The notes: generated by a model not told the origin, from the letters alone. DNA of 64,000 nucleotides from Chalciporus piperatus (GCA_038093975.1 JBBPTG010000008.1:124001-188000), one strand, 5' to 3'; positions 10,919-22,139 are shown, counted from the stretch's first letter. A program made the numbers and translations.

Positions 10919-13249
10919 ATGGACATGAGTGACTCTCCACGTTCATCGACACCGTCCAGGTGTGGCACACCTCTCCCAAGATCACCATCCCCCATAACGA
11001 TACCCTCGACTCCCAGACACGCTGCGTCCGCACCCACCCTCAAGGCTCATGTCTCCCCGTACGCTTCCCACTCCCCATACATCCAACCAAAGACGGGCTT
11101 CGAGAGCTCCGCATCGTCAGTACTTAATCTTGATATAAATGATGGTATTCTGGTGCACGACGTCGATGCAGAGGTAGAAACCAACGAAGAAACCATCGCG
11201 GTCGGCCAAATAGATGAATTCGCCGACGAGGAATCGAGGAAGGGTTTACGCGATCAACTAAGGCGCACGCTCAGCAAGAAGGAATATCAAGGTTGCTAGC
11301 ATATTATTCCTGTGGTCGTATACGCGTTCTAAGTAAGTATAAGCTCCAGATACCCACCCACCAAAATCCCAGGCTTCGGTTGCCCCTGAGATCTCCACTA
11401 TGATTGGTCGGTCATTCGAACCCAACACGTACGTTTATGCGTTGACTTTTAACTTAATCCTCAGATGGTCTACGTGGACCGTTTAAACGTCGGGAGTACT
11501 TTGTTCTTACTGATGCAGGCAAACCCGTTTTCGTAGGGTATGTTACCCTTTGTACAGTGGAAATAACGACAAATAAAACTTTTCTATCCCGTTCTCAGCA
11601 GTCCCAAAAGTGAAGATGAACTGTCTTCGACTATGGGCATTGTCCAGGCACTCGTGTCAGTCTTCATCGATGACGGGGACAAGCTAAGGTGCATCAACTC
11701 TGGCCCATTGAGGATCACATTCCTTCTTCGGTCGCCACTTTATTACGTGTGTGCATCTACATGGGGAGAACCAGAATCTGTCGTAAGTATGATATGATAT
11801 GGGCTCACGCGGCCTTGGTGCCACCGAACTGATTCAAGCAAGACACGATCTCATCTAGAATATCTACATATGCAAATACTGAGCGTCGTCACAGCCTCTC
11901 AACTGCGACGGATATTCGAACGACGAACTAATTTTGATTTGCGTCGTTTATTGAGTGGTATTGATCATACATCTGGTGTTTTACTCGTTGGCTGTCTGAT
12001 ATCCTCCACAGGGACGGAACCTTTCCTATTTTCACTGCTTGAACGGTTAGAACTCGACCTTGCTATGGCGATGTCCTCGTTGCATTGTCTTCAGCTGGAC
12101 TCTCAAACAAGGACTCGAGTTGCTGATGCTCTGGTACCTATCACAAAGATGAAAGTGCGTTCAGCTATCAATCACATTATTGTGGTCGTCACTCACGAGT
12201 TACTAGGATACTCTGTACATCATCCTTCTTGCACAAGGTCGTGTAATCACACTTGTGCGACCGAAGAAGCATTCAATACACCCAACGGGTTCGTGTCTCG
12301 TTGATCTGCCCTGGCTTTTGATTGCAGATCTTGTTTGACTAGACATCCATATCATTGTCAATACCATCCATGCACCCTCGATATTGAATTCTCCCGCGGC
12401 AGCGTCATGGATCCCAGTGTGCCTCCCAAAGTTCAATCCATCGGGCTTCGTGAATGCCTATATATCCTTCCTTCGCAAGCCAGAACGAACTCCGAACAAC
12501 GACCCTGGTGGTCCAAGTGATAGATCAGAGCACGCTGGTGAAAGAGCAACAGATCTTTCTCAACGAAACACTTTGCTGGATGCAGGTATCGGTCTTGTGT
12601 GCATCAGTGGAGGTGGCGAATTCGAGACAGTCCGGGGGTGGTGTGATGTCGTTGCTGAGGTTCGTCGTTTGATCTCCCTATTTCGCTCGTGAAAGAATGA
12701 TCCTCGTCCAGAAATTGAACAGCAGTGGTCTCCTTGATGCGATATCCGAAGCCGTAGATTCCGGGAAAGCAGAGTATTCTGTGTCCCAACTCGGCATTCC
12801 GGGATTGCGACACTTTGTGTATAAATCGAGACCTCATGTCCAAATCACGTTTCCTGTCTTTGAGGATCCTTACGAAGAACTTGAAGAAAGACGAAGGTAT
12901 TCGTCGCAGCTTCGTGCAAGGCTTGAGATGCTCACATTACCTTAGAATCATGACGCTGTATCAGATAGTCTACGATGGAATTCACGCCAAATCTGCCCAA
13001 TCTGGGCCACTCAAACTGCAGTACATTCGCACAGAGAAAGAGACCGTTATGGGCTGGGTCAGTTCTTTTCATCTGCAATCGATCTTCCGTTCATCTTGGA
13101 GTTCGCAGATAACCCAGCCGTTTGAGTTGTACATCGTTGCATCTCCCCGACTGCCGAAAACGGCAGTCATCAATGCTGCTAACGCGGTTACTCGGTGGGT
13201 AAAGAAGGAGGAAGGACAATTGTTTTTACGGGATGCACCAGTATTTTGA
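10919..13249 (+). CDS. MON1: Vacuolar fusion protein Mon1
   Basis: Ten exons (10919-11291, 11465-11537, 11602-11782, 11843-11957, 12012-12154, 12207-12288, 12343-12659, 12712-12896, 12946-13057, 13109-13249) give 573 aa. Mon1 pairs with Ccz1 as the guanine exchange factor that loads Ypt7/Rab7 on late endosomes and vacuoles. The N-terminus is Ser/Pro-rich. Three longin-type regions follow: REYFVLTDAGKPVF to PLYYVCASTWGEP, then ILYIILLAQG equivalents and GFVNAYISFL, and a C-terminal QPFELYIVASPRLPKTA with ANAVTRWVKKEEGQLF. The first intron (173 bp, GTTGCT donor) is unusually long here and might hide a small exon. The ninth intron (13058-13108, 51 bp, GTCAGT donor) has no in-frame stop; family conservation supports splicing it out. 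Confidence 0.92.
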
Positions 13250-13291
13250 ACATTGTGGGATACTGCAATGGAGTGTTCTCATGACAATATC

Positions 13292-13316
13292 TAGTGTTGC
13301 CGCGAAGTGAACTGAA
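13292..13316 (+). repeat. Left terminal inverted repeat of the hAT element
   Basis: Pairs with 14673-14698 over 23 of 25 positions, the spacer excepted. Confidence 0.92.
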
Positions 13317-13453
13317 GTGAACTCAAAGTGACACTTCGTTTGACTTCGATTTTATGAAGTGGGACGAAGTGCACTTCGAAGTGAGTTCGAAGTGAGAGAA
13401 AAACGGACCGGCATTTCCCAGCCAATTACATCGTGACTAGATAGTAAGGATAA

Positions 13454-14352
13454 CTACTCATTTAGCTCCTCGAAGTTTCCCGTAGCAATGAGTTCACGAG
13501 CAGCATAATCAGTGATCTCAGTAATACTGTAGTCTAGTGGACTTGCAACGAGATCCGAGGTAAAAGAGAGACCTTCCTGCTTGTACTTGAACTTCAGAAC
13601 CTCAGGCTGGAGTGCTTCCATCAGCTTCGGGGAGAGATTGTTCCGCCGAAGAGTGCAAGTTTCCTTGCTTGATGAAAAAACACGTTCACAAGGAACCGAG
13701 GACGCCTGTGCGGGGAGGATATCCATAGCAACCCGAAAGAGCAAAGGGTAGATATGTTCGTGCAGCTGCAACTGCGAGATGAGTGGATTGGATGCTGAGC
13801 CAGTATTAAACTACGCACCTCCCAAAATCGTACAAGGTCGGTTTTGCTACGTTCGGACGAGCTGTAAGTTGTTGGATCATCCGCTTCGTACCTGAGCAAC
13901 TCGCACTCCGCCACCTTCTGGTCATTTGCCCGAGCGGATGCTTCCTGCTGCACAAGCTCTTCAGGTGAGAGGAGGGGACTGGAGAGAAGCCTGTCCTGCG
14001 AATGGCGAGGGCGTAACTTCACGGGGAAAAGGAATGAGGTGTGGGGGAAATGAAAAGTAGGTTCGAATGAGGTGTGGGGGAAATGAAAAGTAGGTTCCGG
14101 GATGTGGAGATGCAGAATATCCGTGCGCAGCTGGTGGATAATGCACATAAACTGGTGTTGGGTTGGAGCCAGCAGTGCCGGGGTAAAACGCAGCGTGATC
14201 GGGAGTGATCGACGGTGTTGGACCGACTGGAACAGGAAAGGCAACGGGTGTAGAGGGATTCTCATGAGGAGGTGCGCTTTCACTGGGTTCATAGTGTCGG
14301 ATGACTCGCATCGTGCCAGGCGATGGAGGCGTTCGTTCGCTGGCTCATCCAT
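13454..14352 (-). pseudogene. Truncated hAT transposase (dimerisation domain remnant)
   Basis: The 3' exon (13771-13454) encodes the hAT C-terminal dimerisation domain: YPLLFRVAMDILPAQASS, VPCERVFSSSKETCTLRRN. An upstream frame containing LVRFWE joins it through a 47-bp GT-AG intron (13772-13818), giving the typical FWE...YP spacing. Further upstream the frame is Pro-rich and carries an 11-residue tandem repeat. That segment may be leftover transposase linker or captured sequence. No catalytic domain remains, so no active transposase is expected. The 5' boundary is a guess. Confidence 0.75.
14032..14097 (-). repeat. 33-bp perfect tandem repeat inside the hAT element
   Basis: Copies at 14032-14064 and 14065-14097 are identical. 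In the minus frame each encodes an 11-residue unit containing YFSFPPHLI. Confidence 0.95.
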
Positions 14353-14672
14353 CGTCGCTGTATTAGTATCCGCCGTTACCTAGGCACGATCTCAGGTCTG
14401 TTGAACGGGGGGGCCTCGTGGACTAGATTGATCATGGTATTCGTTCGTAGCTATACATGTAGTATCGGAGACATGGAATTAACTTTGGTAGTTGGCCGAC
14501 GCTCTCCGACATGCCCGCTCGCGGTACCAATTGTTGCTTTGCAGATGGGAGAGTCTTACTCGTTCTGTTGCTTGTTGCAACGCCACACTTCGATGTCACT
14601 TCGATGTGGATTATAGTTCACTTCGCTGTCACGAAGTGCTGAATTGTGAATCGAAGTGAAGTAGACTTCGAA

Positions 14673-14698
14673 TTCAGTTCACTTCGACTGCAACACTA
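14673..14698 (-). repeat. Right terminal inverted repeat of the hAT element
   Basis: Complement of the left repeat at 13292-13316, immediately followed by the second copy of the target duplication. Confidence 0.92.
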
Positions 14699-14841
14699 AC
14701 AATATCTTTCTTTGGGTGAAGTTGGAGAGCTTGGGGAGCTTGATTTACTAGTCGCCGATCACGTGACCCACAAATGAATTTGAAATTGAATTTTGTGGTA
14801 TGACACGCAACGGACTGGAGCAACCAAGGAGCAACTGAACG

Positions 14842-15386
14842 ATGTCCTTTGCACTACAACCATCCCTCCGACGCCTCACTCAAGCGTTTGTGAGGTCCTT
14901 TCAGAACAAGGCTGCCCTCAGACCTGCACCACCTCGACGAGGTACGTTCCTCACCCCCAAATACCTGAAACCGCGACGCTCACACATGATGCACTAGGTG
15001 ATATTACGACTCCCCAAGCGTTCCTGTCCGCAATTGGGAGATCTGCAGAGAACAAGGTCTCCATAGAGAGCTGGGAAGCGTTTTGGCGTACGTCAGGTCA
15101 CGATCTGAGGAAGGCCAGTGTCCCTGTAAAGGATCGGAGGCAAGTCTCAAATTCTGCTCCCGCGCATGTTCGTTTTTTTAAACTTTCTATAGATATATCC
15201 TCTGGTGCATGGAGAAGTACAGGCAAGAGCTACCGATTCAGGACTTTGCTCATGAACCACGGCCAAAGAAGAAGATACGGGGGTAAGTGCAATTATCGAA
15301 TGAACTCGGCACGCGCTCATTGCTCTCCTAGACGAGGTCCACGTATTCAGAATGGCAAGCTCATACGGTCACGCCGACCACGGTGA
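14842..15386 (+). CDS. Mitochondrial small ribosomal subunit protein mS41 (Fyv4/IGR-motif family)
   Basis: Four exons (14842-14941, 14998-15139, 15193-15282, 15332-15386) give 128 aa. The N-terminus is basic and Ser/Leu-rich, like a mitochondrial presequence. The IGR domain follows: TPQAFLSAIGR, SWEAFW, then RRYILWCMEKYRQ. The C-terminal tail is strongly basic, fitting rRNA contact. Known homologues (yeast Fyv4/mS41) are small mitoribosomal subunit proteins. The second intron (15140-15192) starts with GCAAGT, so it is a GC-AG intron; the conserved RRYIL segment cannot be assembled with any nearby GT donor. The gene begins 143 bp beyond the hAT element, whose insertion may have altered its promoter. 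Confidence 0.85.
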
Positions 15387-16100
15387 CAGACTGCCTGTTC
15401 GTACATACAGCCTTCGTCGATTAGCAACCGAGTTCCTTACTTTCACCGTGCAAGCTCTGGCTGAGCATTATTCCAGGGGTAATGCATGACCGATATTGGA
15501 GTGAAAATTGCTTGTCCGCATCCGCATGATATGCCCAGGCCCGCACGAACATGGTCCAAGCTGCTTGTATCCCGCGATCAAGATGATCCTGTGATGGCCA
15601 ATGTCTGATTGGCGCGGAAGCAGACATTCGGCCAATCCCGCCTCCACGTTGCAACTTAGAAGTGGGATTGGGTTGACTGTGATATGATTCTGATCGAATG
15701 CCACAGGATAAGCCATGCAAACAAATGCTGCGAAGGCCCTTGGGTACCTGTCATAGGGCAGTGTAGCGGTGAAAATGGGGTAGGACGGGCCAAGGGCCTG
15801 GTTGTATAAGGAGGGGATATCGGGTAAGCCACGTGGCGACCACTTTACATTGTCACATTCGCACGGCTGACTGCCTTTTGTTCTTACACGCGCCAAGTTG
15901 TCGGACCCTCCGCTCTTAATTAGCCGGCTTCTGCGCAACAAGGCTGCCTCGATGTGACCTGTGTCGAGGGTACTTCGTCGGAGTTACCACAAAGAACAAA
16001 AACGAGGTCGGCAACGCGGGCGAGCAGACATGAAAGAAAGAGATCGCCAAACCTATATAATCACCCTCATACTTTCATCTCCGCAATATCCCATCTCGCC
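15387..16100. other. Intergenic, about 700 bp, no supported gene
   Basis: Minus-strand frames of 99 and 157 codons exist but show no domain, bias or splice support. A TATATAA at 16054-16060 probably serves the next gene. Confidence 0.5.
16054..16060 (+). promoter_or_regulatory. TATA-like box of the zinc-finger gene
   Basis: TATATAA 41 bp upstream of the ATG at 16101. Confidence 0.4.
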
Positions 16101-17314
16101 ATGGCCTCTTCAGTCTATCGCCGCCAGTCAATGGCTCAGCTCTACGAGAAGCTCCGTGCTCAGGATGACGCAGACGATATGGCCTGGCTAGCCCAGTTCA
16201 GCCCAGAGGACAAGTTCAACGAACCATACATTCCAGCTGTTCGTAGTCCAGCAGCTCTGTCCTCTATCTCATCTGCTTCTACATCCAACTCCTCTCCCCC
16301 TTCTCCGGGTAATCTCGATCTAGACAGTGAATCCATCTATGACCACTATGATCTGGACTCGGACTCGGACATCGATTCTGAACCCCTCTCGCTTGACTTG
16401 CCGCATCCAGAGTATGGAGTACCTGCATATCCATCTTTGATTTTGTTCGTACATTCCTGTTCATCGTTCGTATTCGCACTGTCTGATACCAAGGTAGCCA
16501 GCCCCATGACCTCGCTGACGCAACGGAGCCCATGGATTCTCCATATGTTCCTCCAGAAAATGACATATCTCCCCTTGAACCGATAACCACCCCCGGATCC
16601 GCTGAAATTCAGTCACCACCTACACCTCCTCTCCCCTCCCCCAAGAAGCTGGCTGTCTCCCCAGCAGTCGACTTCGCTTCTTCCACTGCACTTCATCGCA
16701 CCACTCGCTACGCGCGAAGTTCGTCCACGAAACGTGGTACACCAACCTCGTCCATCGACTCGAATGAAGATTCTGAGAGCGAAGGCAACGGGACTGAAGA
16801 CGAGTATATTCCGTCTCCCTCCACGAGCTCTAGAAAGCGTCGCCGGGCTACTCGCTCCCTGCCGACCACTACTGTTACTGCATCACAAAAAGGTGGCAAT
16901 GAAACTCCACCTATCAAGCGCCCTCGTCATTCTCCGCTCCCTCGGAACGTGCAAGCCGTCTCAGGCGCCATCCCTGACTCCCCTGCGGCGAAGAGTAATC
17001 AATGGGCCTGTCCCTACTGTAAATGGGTTCAGCGCAACCACCGCACCCCAGATCTCAAACGTCATATTCGCACTCATACGCGACTTCAACGCCCCGCGCA
17101 ATGGATTTGCTGCGGTGTCCTTTTGAAGGATGCCGAAAATTACGATCTCCCAGCGGATGCCAAGACTTATGTTTGGGGAGGCGAGACGATGATTGGGGGC
17201 TGTTGCAAGGAGTTTAGTAGACGAGATGCACTCAAGCGTCATCTCGACAACGACCATATTACGTGCATCGGCAACTTCAGCGCCTTTGCCGACATCTGTG
17301 ATGATGATGATTAG
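16101..17314 (+). CDS. C2H2-type zinc-finger protein, basidiomycete type
   Basis: Two exons (16101-16411, 16498-17314; intron 86 bp) give 375 aa. The first two thirds are disordered, rich in Ser, Pro and Asp, with a basic patch SSRKRRRATRS that could be a nuclear localisation signal. The C-terminus has one regular finger, CPYCKWVQRNHRTPDLKRHI with a following RTH. A second divergent finger (GGCCKEF...RRDALKRHLDNDH) has a long insertion between its cysteines. This two-finger layout is common in Agaricomycete proteins annotated as transcription factors; the targets are unknown. The acceptor was chosen to join the two frames and is the least certain part. Confidence 0.75.
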
Positions 17315-17858
17315 CTCGTATGTACATCCATCACGCCTTTATGGTGAGTGTTTATGATCCCATCGAAACTACGACACACCAGCTGACATTTGAACCGCAG
17401 ATTTCCCCATTTTTTCCTCAACTGTAGCTGCTACCTACTTAGACGCAAATACCTTTATAGCTATAGGCTGTATCAGCGGTGTCACTTTTATCCTTTGTTC
17501 TGTACCAACCATCTCTAGGAGGAGAGTTTGTTATACTCGCTTATATTATCGGAGGATTGTACCGAATCATTACTATTACTACCCACTTTTCGGCAATATG
17601 CTCAACCTTCAAGTTGCAATGCGGACCGATCTGCTGACCGAGATATTGATATAACTCTCCATGCCTTAGATCTGTTGAGTGTACAGAAACTCAATTTCGA
17701 TACGGTGTTGCGGTTGGGTGGCATTGATTGGTTGGACGCGACTTGAACATATTACTACTGGTTTTGGTTACACAGCGCGTGATAGACGCGTTGATCAACA
17801 ACAACCTCTGTGCCGACAAAGAATAGCTCGCTCAACGCCGTGTACGACGAGGGCGACA
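17315..17858. other. Intergenic, no supported gene
   Basis: An open frame from 17679 continues into the next gene, but its part before 17859 has no conserved content and is taken as 5' leader. Confidence 0.5.
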
Positions 17859-20228
17859 ATGCCTAAAACCACGTCGAGAGCTGTTCCGAGTTGTCGTTTC
17901 TCGACTGAACCACAACGAGCCCTGTTGACCCCTTCTGCGTCACCCTCCGTGGGACCACCCGATCGACCACCCGCCAAACGAGCCCGGTTCAGGAGCACGC
18001 CATCCTCTTCCGTCTCTGCCACTCCGTCCGCCTCGAACGAGTCAACGTCTTCTACGGACGTCAATTCCGCTCGCAGAGCATCCACCCTCCGCGTTCTAAA
18101 TGTCTGGGCTCAGCTCGCAGAACGCTACAATAAACGCCTCGATGAAGACGACATAGTCGACCTGCACAGCTGTGCGATCATAAGAGACCGTGGCGTGCTC
18201 AAAGGTGCTTCTAGGGACTATCATTTCGGTCATTTCTCCCAGGCCGATGACGACCAGGATTTTCCGGACGCAGAACAGGATCAGGAGGATAGTGAACAGG
18301 ACGACGATGAAGACGACGAGCTTAACACACTTCCCCCTAGCGAAGCTAGCACCTACGACGACCCTCCAATCTCGAAGAAAGATTTACTACGTGGTGTGCC
18401 ACCTCTGTCGACGGCCACTGACGCGGATGACCTCGCGGAGTTCTTGGAGGCAGAAAAACGGAGGAGGGAACTTGCAGGGGATGCGGAAGAAGAAGAAGAA
18501 GACGAAGAAGACGAAATGTCTCCGGAAGAACTAGCTGCTTTGAGGGAGGCAATGGAAGAAGAAAGACAGAAGAACGAAGCTGCGATTGCTGAGCACGTCG
18601 AAGCTGTATTATCAGCAAATGCTCCTCAGGAAAATGAAGCCGATGCTACGCCAAAGCGTGCTTCAACTCGCCCTCCGGAATCGGACCCCGAATCAGAAGA
18701 TGAACTAGCTGTCTGGACGCACGACGAGTCTACCGCTGTTTTCCCAGTCTCCCCAACTGAACCCGAGGAGGATGAATCGGATAAAGAATTTGAATCCATC
18801 CTGACGCGCCCTCCTCCCCGTCGACCACGCTCTCCGGTCGTCTCTCGGACACCCGAAGTAGTTATCATTCGGAAAAAGCAGCGGTCCGTCGCGAAAGAGA
18901 CGAGTGCTAAGCCGCCTGACGATAAAGAGCTAGTTGAGGAGGAGGTTGGTCGTCCTGCCCCGGAAAAGAAGCATAAAGGCAAGGAACGGAGTTTGGATGA
19001 AGACGATGGTCGAGCAACCGCGAAACCCAAGCCCTCGGAAGCTCCACCGCGAGGGAAAAAGCGAAAGCGCGCTCCATCATCCTCGATAGCTGATGACCAA
19101 ATGCCACATCCCCCAGGTGGGTATTCATCTACTGGGTTACGTTGGGCTGCGGGTATTGGACCATTGATGCTGATGTGTATTTAGCAGAGCCGAATAACGT
19201 TACGCTAGATCATGATGATTCGAGTTCGGTCATACTCCCGCAACCAGATAGCCCGAGATTGACTTCAGGCAAAGATCGAACAACCCTAGGTGTGTGGTCT
19301 CACAGTCACTTCTCTCCGTCAAATGACTTACCCTATCCCTCTCTCAGCTCGATTCGAGTTTCCCATTGCAGGTCCTTCGCGCTCAGCGTCTTCATTTACT
19401 TCTGCGTCTAAACCTCAACGACGGACTTTCCCCTCCCCAGAATACACACCCCTTGATTCTGAACCCATTGCACCCTCCTCACACGAGTATGAATATAACA
19501 CTGCGTCATTCTCCAGCTCCCCTCTCCCTTTCCCTCTTCTCCATCATGCGCGACACCCTCCTCATCCTCCCCCTATCTATCCTTCACCTCACCCAACAAC
19601 GCCAGGTCCATCGCTTCCTGGACACCCACCCCCGCCCATGGATCCTGTACAAACTCAACAAGCCCATTACCTGTTGGCGCAAGCGATGCATCAACTTTCC
19701 TACATCATGTCTGCCATGCCTCCTTATGCCACATACCCATCTAGTCCAGGTCAGCCATGGCCTCCACATCCTGCATACAGTACTCCACCTCCTCACCACC
19801 CATCGAACCTACACGGCACTCGAGCTTACCACGCACCGTCCTCAAGTCTCTCTCACTCTGTATTACCGCCATCATCTCCTTCTGTATCTCCTCCTGTTGA
19901 AGAACCTCGTTCTCGGAGTCGAGGACGAAGTAAATCTCGAGGAAGGCGAGTGTCATTCAAACTCGACGACGAGGATAACACTCGTGGCCCACAAAATACT
20001 ATCCATCCCGAACTCTACGATAGCCAACAAAAGGCACACAAACAGGTTCAGGATCCAACGCAGGTGAAGGGGAAAGGAAAGATGTCGGAGCCGTCCAACA
20101 ACTCTCTGCGGTTAGAAGACGACTCGAGTGATGTCCCTCTACGAGAGATTTCTAGGGGAAGGACGCCTGGGCCACCTGACCGCGAAAAAATCCACAAATC
20201 GCGGGGCAGGTCACTAAGTCGCCGGTAG
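17859..20228 (+). CDS. Large acidic disordered protein with an Scm3-like segment
   Basis: Three exons (17859-19116, 19185-19289, 19348-20228) give 747 aa. The only conserved-looking block is near residues 75-125: VWAQLAERYNKRLDEDDIVD, then a short gap and IIRDRGVLKG. This resembles the Scm3/HJURP-type centromere chaperone motif (W..i..KY..., D-acidic-D, then DRG). The rest is acidic (long D/E runs around residues 145-165 and 210-220), then basic and Pro-rich, ending in an RS-like tail (SRSRGRSKSRGRR; KSRGRSLSRR). Acidic histone chaperones often look like this. If correct, it would deposit CENP-A at centromeres; this is inference from one motif. Alternatives are any acidic nuclear protein. Confidence 0.55.
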
Positions 20229-20925
20229 CAAGATCTATGCGACGAAATGTTATGGTTATACATTTAATTTATGTGGACGGCGATACCGAAACTGTTTTGC
20301 TCTCCTAATCCACGATGGTTTGCTACACCTCCGCACTCGAACTTCTAGAGTAGCGACTATTGTATCCAGAGACCCTCGATTATATACCAGGTGTCCCGCA
20401 GTGCTGTATGAATCGATGCTTTTGTTGTATCCATGAATTCTGACGTACAAAAAGCGCTGTGCCCGACTTGGAGAGACTTGGCGGACTCGGTCAGGAGCGC
20501 CAGTCGCCATCTTTCTCCTCGCCCGTGATTCAACTGGGGCTTGTTCTGGATGAGCAGAAGTTGTTCTCCTCTTTTGTGACTTCGTAGCTAGCTGGCTTGT
20601 TGGATAACTAGCGTCATCGGACCCATACATCCTTCCGGACAACCATATACGCTAGGATGTTACGGGGACCAATCGCGTCGTACCTCGCTGCGTTATGGGC
20701 AAGGAGTTTGAGTTCGCCGACGGACTCCCGACAAATGATCAGAGAATTTGGACTCTTGAGATATTGTGTGGGGCGGGGCCAGGACTTTGAGTCAGAGTGT
20801 CATTTGCTCGATGGTGTCGACTACGGTGGGGTCAACGGTTCTGGGTGCGGATGGCCCGATGCTAGTGAAACAGAGGGTTGTTCTCATAGCTTCCACGTAT
20901 CACCCACGGAACATGATCCACCATC
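20229..20925. other. Intergenic, about 700 bp, no firm gene
   Basis: A 128-codon minus frame (20256-20642) is Ser/Arg-rich without a recognisable domain. It is not called as a gene. Confidence 0.4.
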
Positions 20926-21492
20926 ATGAAGGCTTCCCGAAATTGGCCTGTCCGAGAATCACATTGCGTTCGAGAGACTCCCGATAGATTTGCTAGCCAT
21001 AGTCTCTCACCCACCTCCCGGATCGCTCGTCAACGTCGCGAGCGCTTCTCGCTCGCTACGGAGGGCATCTTTGCGAACGAGTACTGCGCACATGCCTGGA
21101 GGATTCCCATTCCGACTCGACCGCCTGGAATCGAAAACGGTCAAGGGAATGTCGACTACGACCATTTGGCTTACCCAGCCTTCAAATGGAATCCGTACGG
21201 TCAGAAAGTGCAAGGTCTCCTGAAGGCTACTGGATTGGGAATATGTTGGGCGGTGTGCGCGGTCGGGATCAATGCACAACCGTCGGCGTATATAGAACAC
21301 GGCATGAGTGAGTTGTGGATTTGTCTAGCGTGTAAATTAGAATTGTTGTCCAGAAAAGGTCCAGTAGGATTGGTTAGCATGATTGTTGGGGAAGTCTCTG
21401 GCAGTCGCGTCGCCCATGCGCCTCTTATTTACAATGTAAAATGGTCCCAAGAGGCACAAAGGAGTGCCGAGACGAGAGCAGGAATATGGTGA
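20926..21492 (+). pseudogene. F-box-like gene remnant with a frameshift
   Basis: One frame reads FERLPIDLLAIVS...GSLVNVASASRSLRRA, the pattern of a basidiomycete F-box (about 20960-21070). The continuation EYCAHAWRIPIPTRPPG and on to WNPYGQKV lies in another frame from about 21071. No GT-AG intron connects them; a single extra base would. A possible donor after GHGM-like sequence (about 21307) suggests more exons, but I could not follow them. F-box proteins recruit substrates to SCF ubiquitin ligases. The domain assignment rests on a short stretch. Confidence 0.4.
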
Positions 21493-21560
21493 TTGCTTCC
21501 ATCGCAAAACCTGTGAACACTGGCCCAGACACCCCAAGGGTCAACGAGAAAAGTTTGATC

Positions 21561-22139
21561 TCAAGAGCGTTCAGAACCCGCAACCGTGTCCTCTGTCTTC
21601 TTAACAAATCGTTTGGGCATCTCTTCCATTACCCTTGCTAGTTTGTGACGTTCAGCTTGCAAGTTTTGTTGACAAACGGTCCTGGGAGGAGTCAGTCGAG
21701 TTTCGAGAGACTTCATCGTCGGACACATACCAGGAACCCAAAGAGATAAGCATGAACGTCCCAACAGCCCAGTTAGAGGCGACGAACGGGCCTAAGTGGT
21801 CAAAAATGAGAACCCGTAGAAGGAAGCATCAACCGAACGCGTACTGGCACTCATGGCCCGAATGAACCCAATACCCGCCCCACTGGCAATTCCACTAAGC
21901 AGACTACTTCGCGCACAAGGCATCTCCCCAAGTCGCTGAAAGTCATCAACCACCGATATTCGCTAGCTTCGCAAACAGCTGAGGTTACTGAAACGTTCCA
22001 CCAGGGAACTACGCACCTTGAATGCGACCCATACGTCTTGCCAGTAGTTACCAGTCGTCTCTGTTTTGTAGATCGGCGGCGGTCGTGAACCTTCCGCGAC
22101 CCTGTGTGTCTCATTGGAGGGATTGTCGCCTGCTGACAT
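21561..22139 (-). CDS. COX20: Cytochrome c oxidase assembly protein Cox20
   Basis: Four exons (22139-22017, 21935-21845, 21791-21731, 21681-21561) give 131 aa. The two membrane helices and their surroundings fit Cox20/FAM36A: EMPCARSSLLSGIASGAGIG opens the first helix. SNWAVGTFMLISLGSW forms the second, followed by the charged QNLQAERHKLARVMEEMPK tail. Cox20 sits in the mitochondrial inner membrane and chaperones newly made Cox2. The second intron has two donors six bases apart (GTACGC or GTTCGG) that keep the same frame. The start is the ATG before SAGDNPSNE; an upstream ATG at 22184 would add a hydrophobic leader. Confidence 0.85.

Larger units (their letters stand above)
13292..14698 (-). 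mobile_element. hAT-family DNA transposon, internally deleted (non-autonomous)
   Basis: This 1407-bp element is bounded by terminal inverted repeats: left TAGTGTTGC-CG-CGAAGTGAACTGAA from 13292, right its near-perfect complement ending 14698, differing only in a 2 versus 3 base spacer. Both ends carry many GAAGTGA/TCACTTC subterminal repeats (about 13300-13400 and 14590-14690), the usual binding sites for hAT transposase. Inside is only the C-terminal part of a transposase on the minus strand. The RNase-H catalytic core and the zinc-finger DNA-binding domain are missing, so it would need a full-length partner. The intact target duplication suggests a fairly recent insertion between MON1 and the mS41 gene. 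Confidence 0.93.
13284..14706. repeat. 8-bp target site duplication flanking the hAT element
   Basis: ACAATATC at 13284-13291 and again at 14699-14706 directly abut the inverted repeats. Eight bases is the hallmark size of hAT insertion. Confidence 0.93.

Noticed and set aside
15468..15941. 157-codon minus-strand frame in the gap after mS41
   Set aside because: No domain, no splice logic and ordinary intergenic composition.
20256..20642. 128-codon minus-strand frame
   Set aside because: Ser/Arg-rich text without recognisable features; insufficient support to call a gene.
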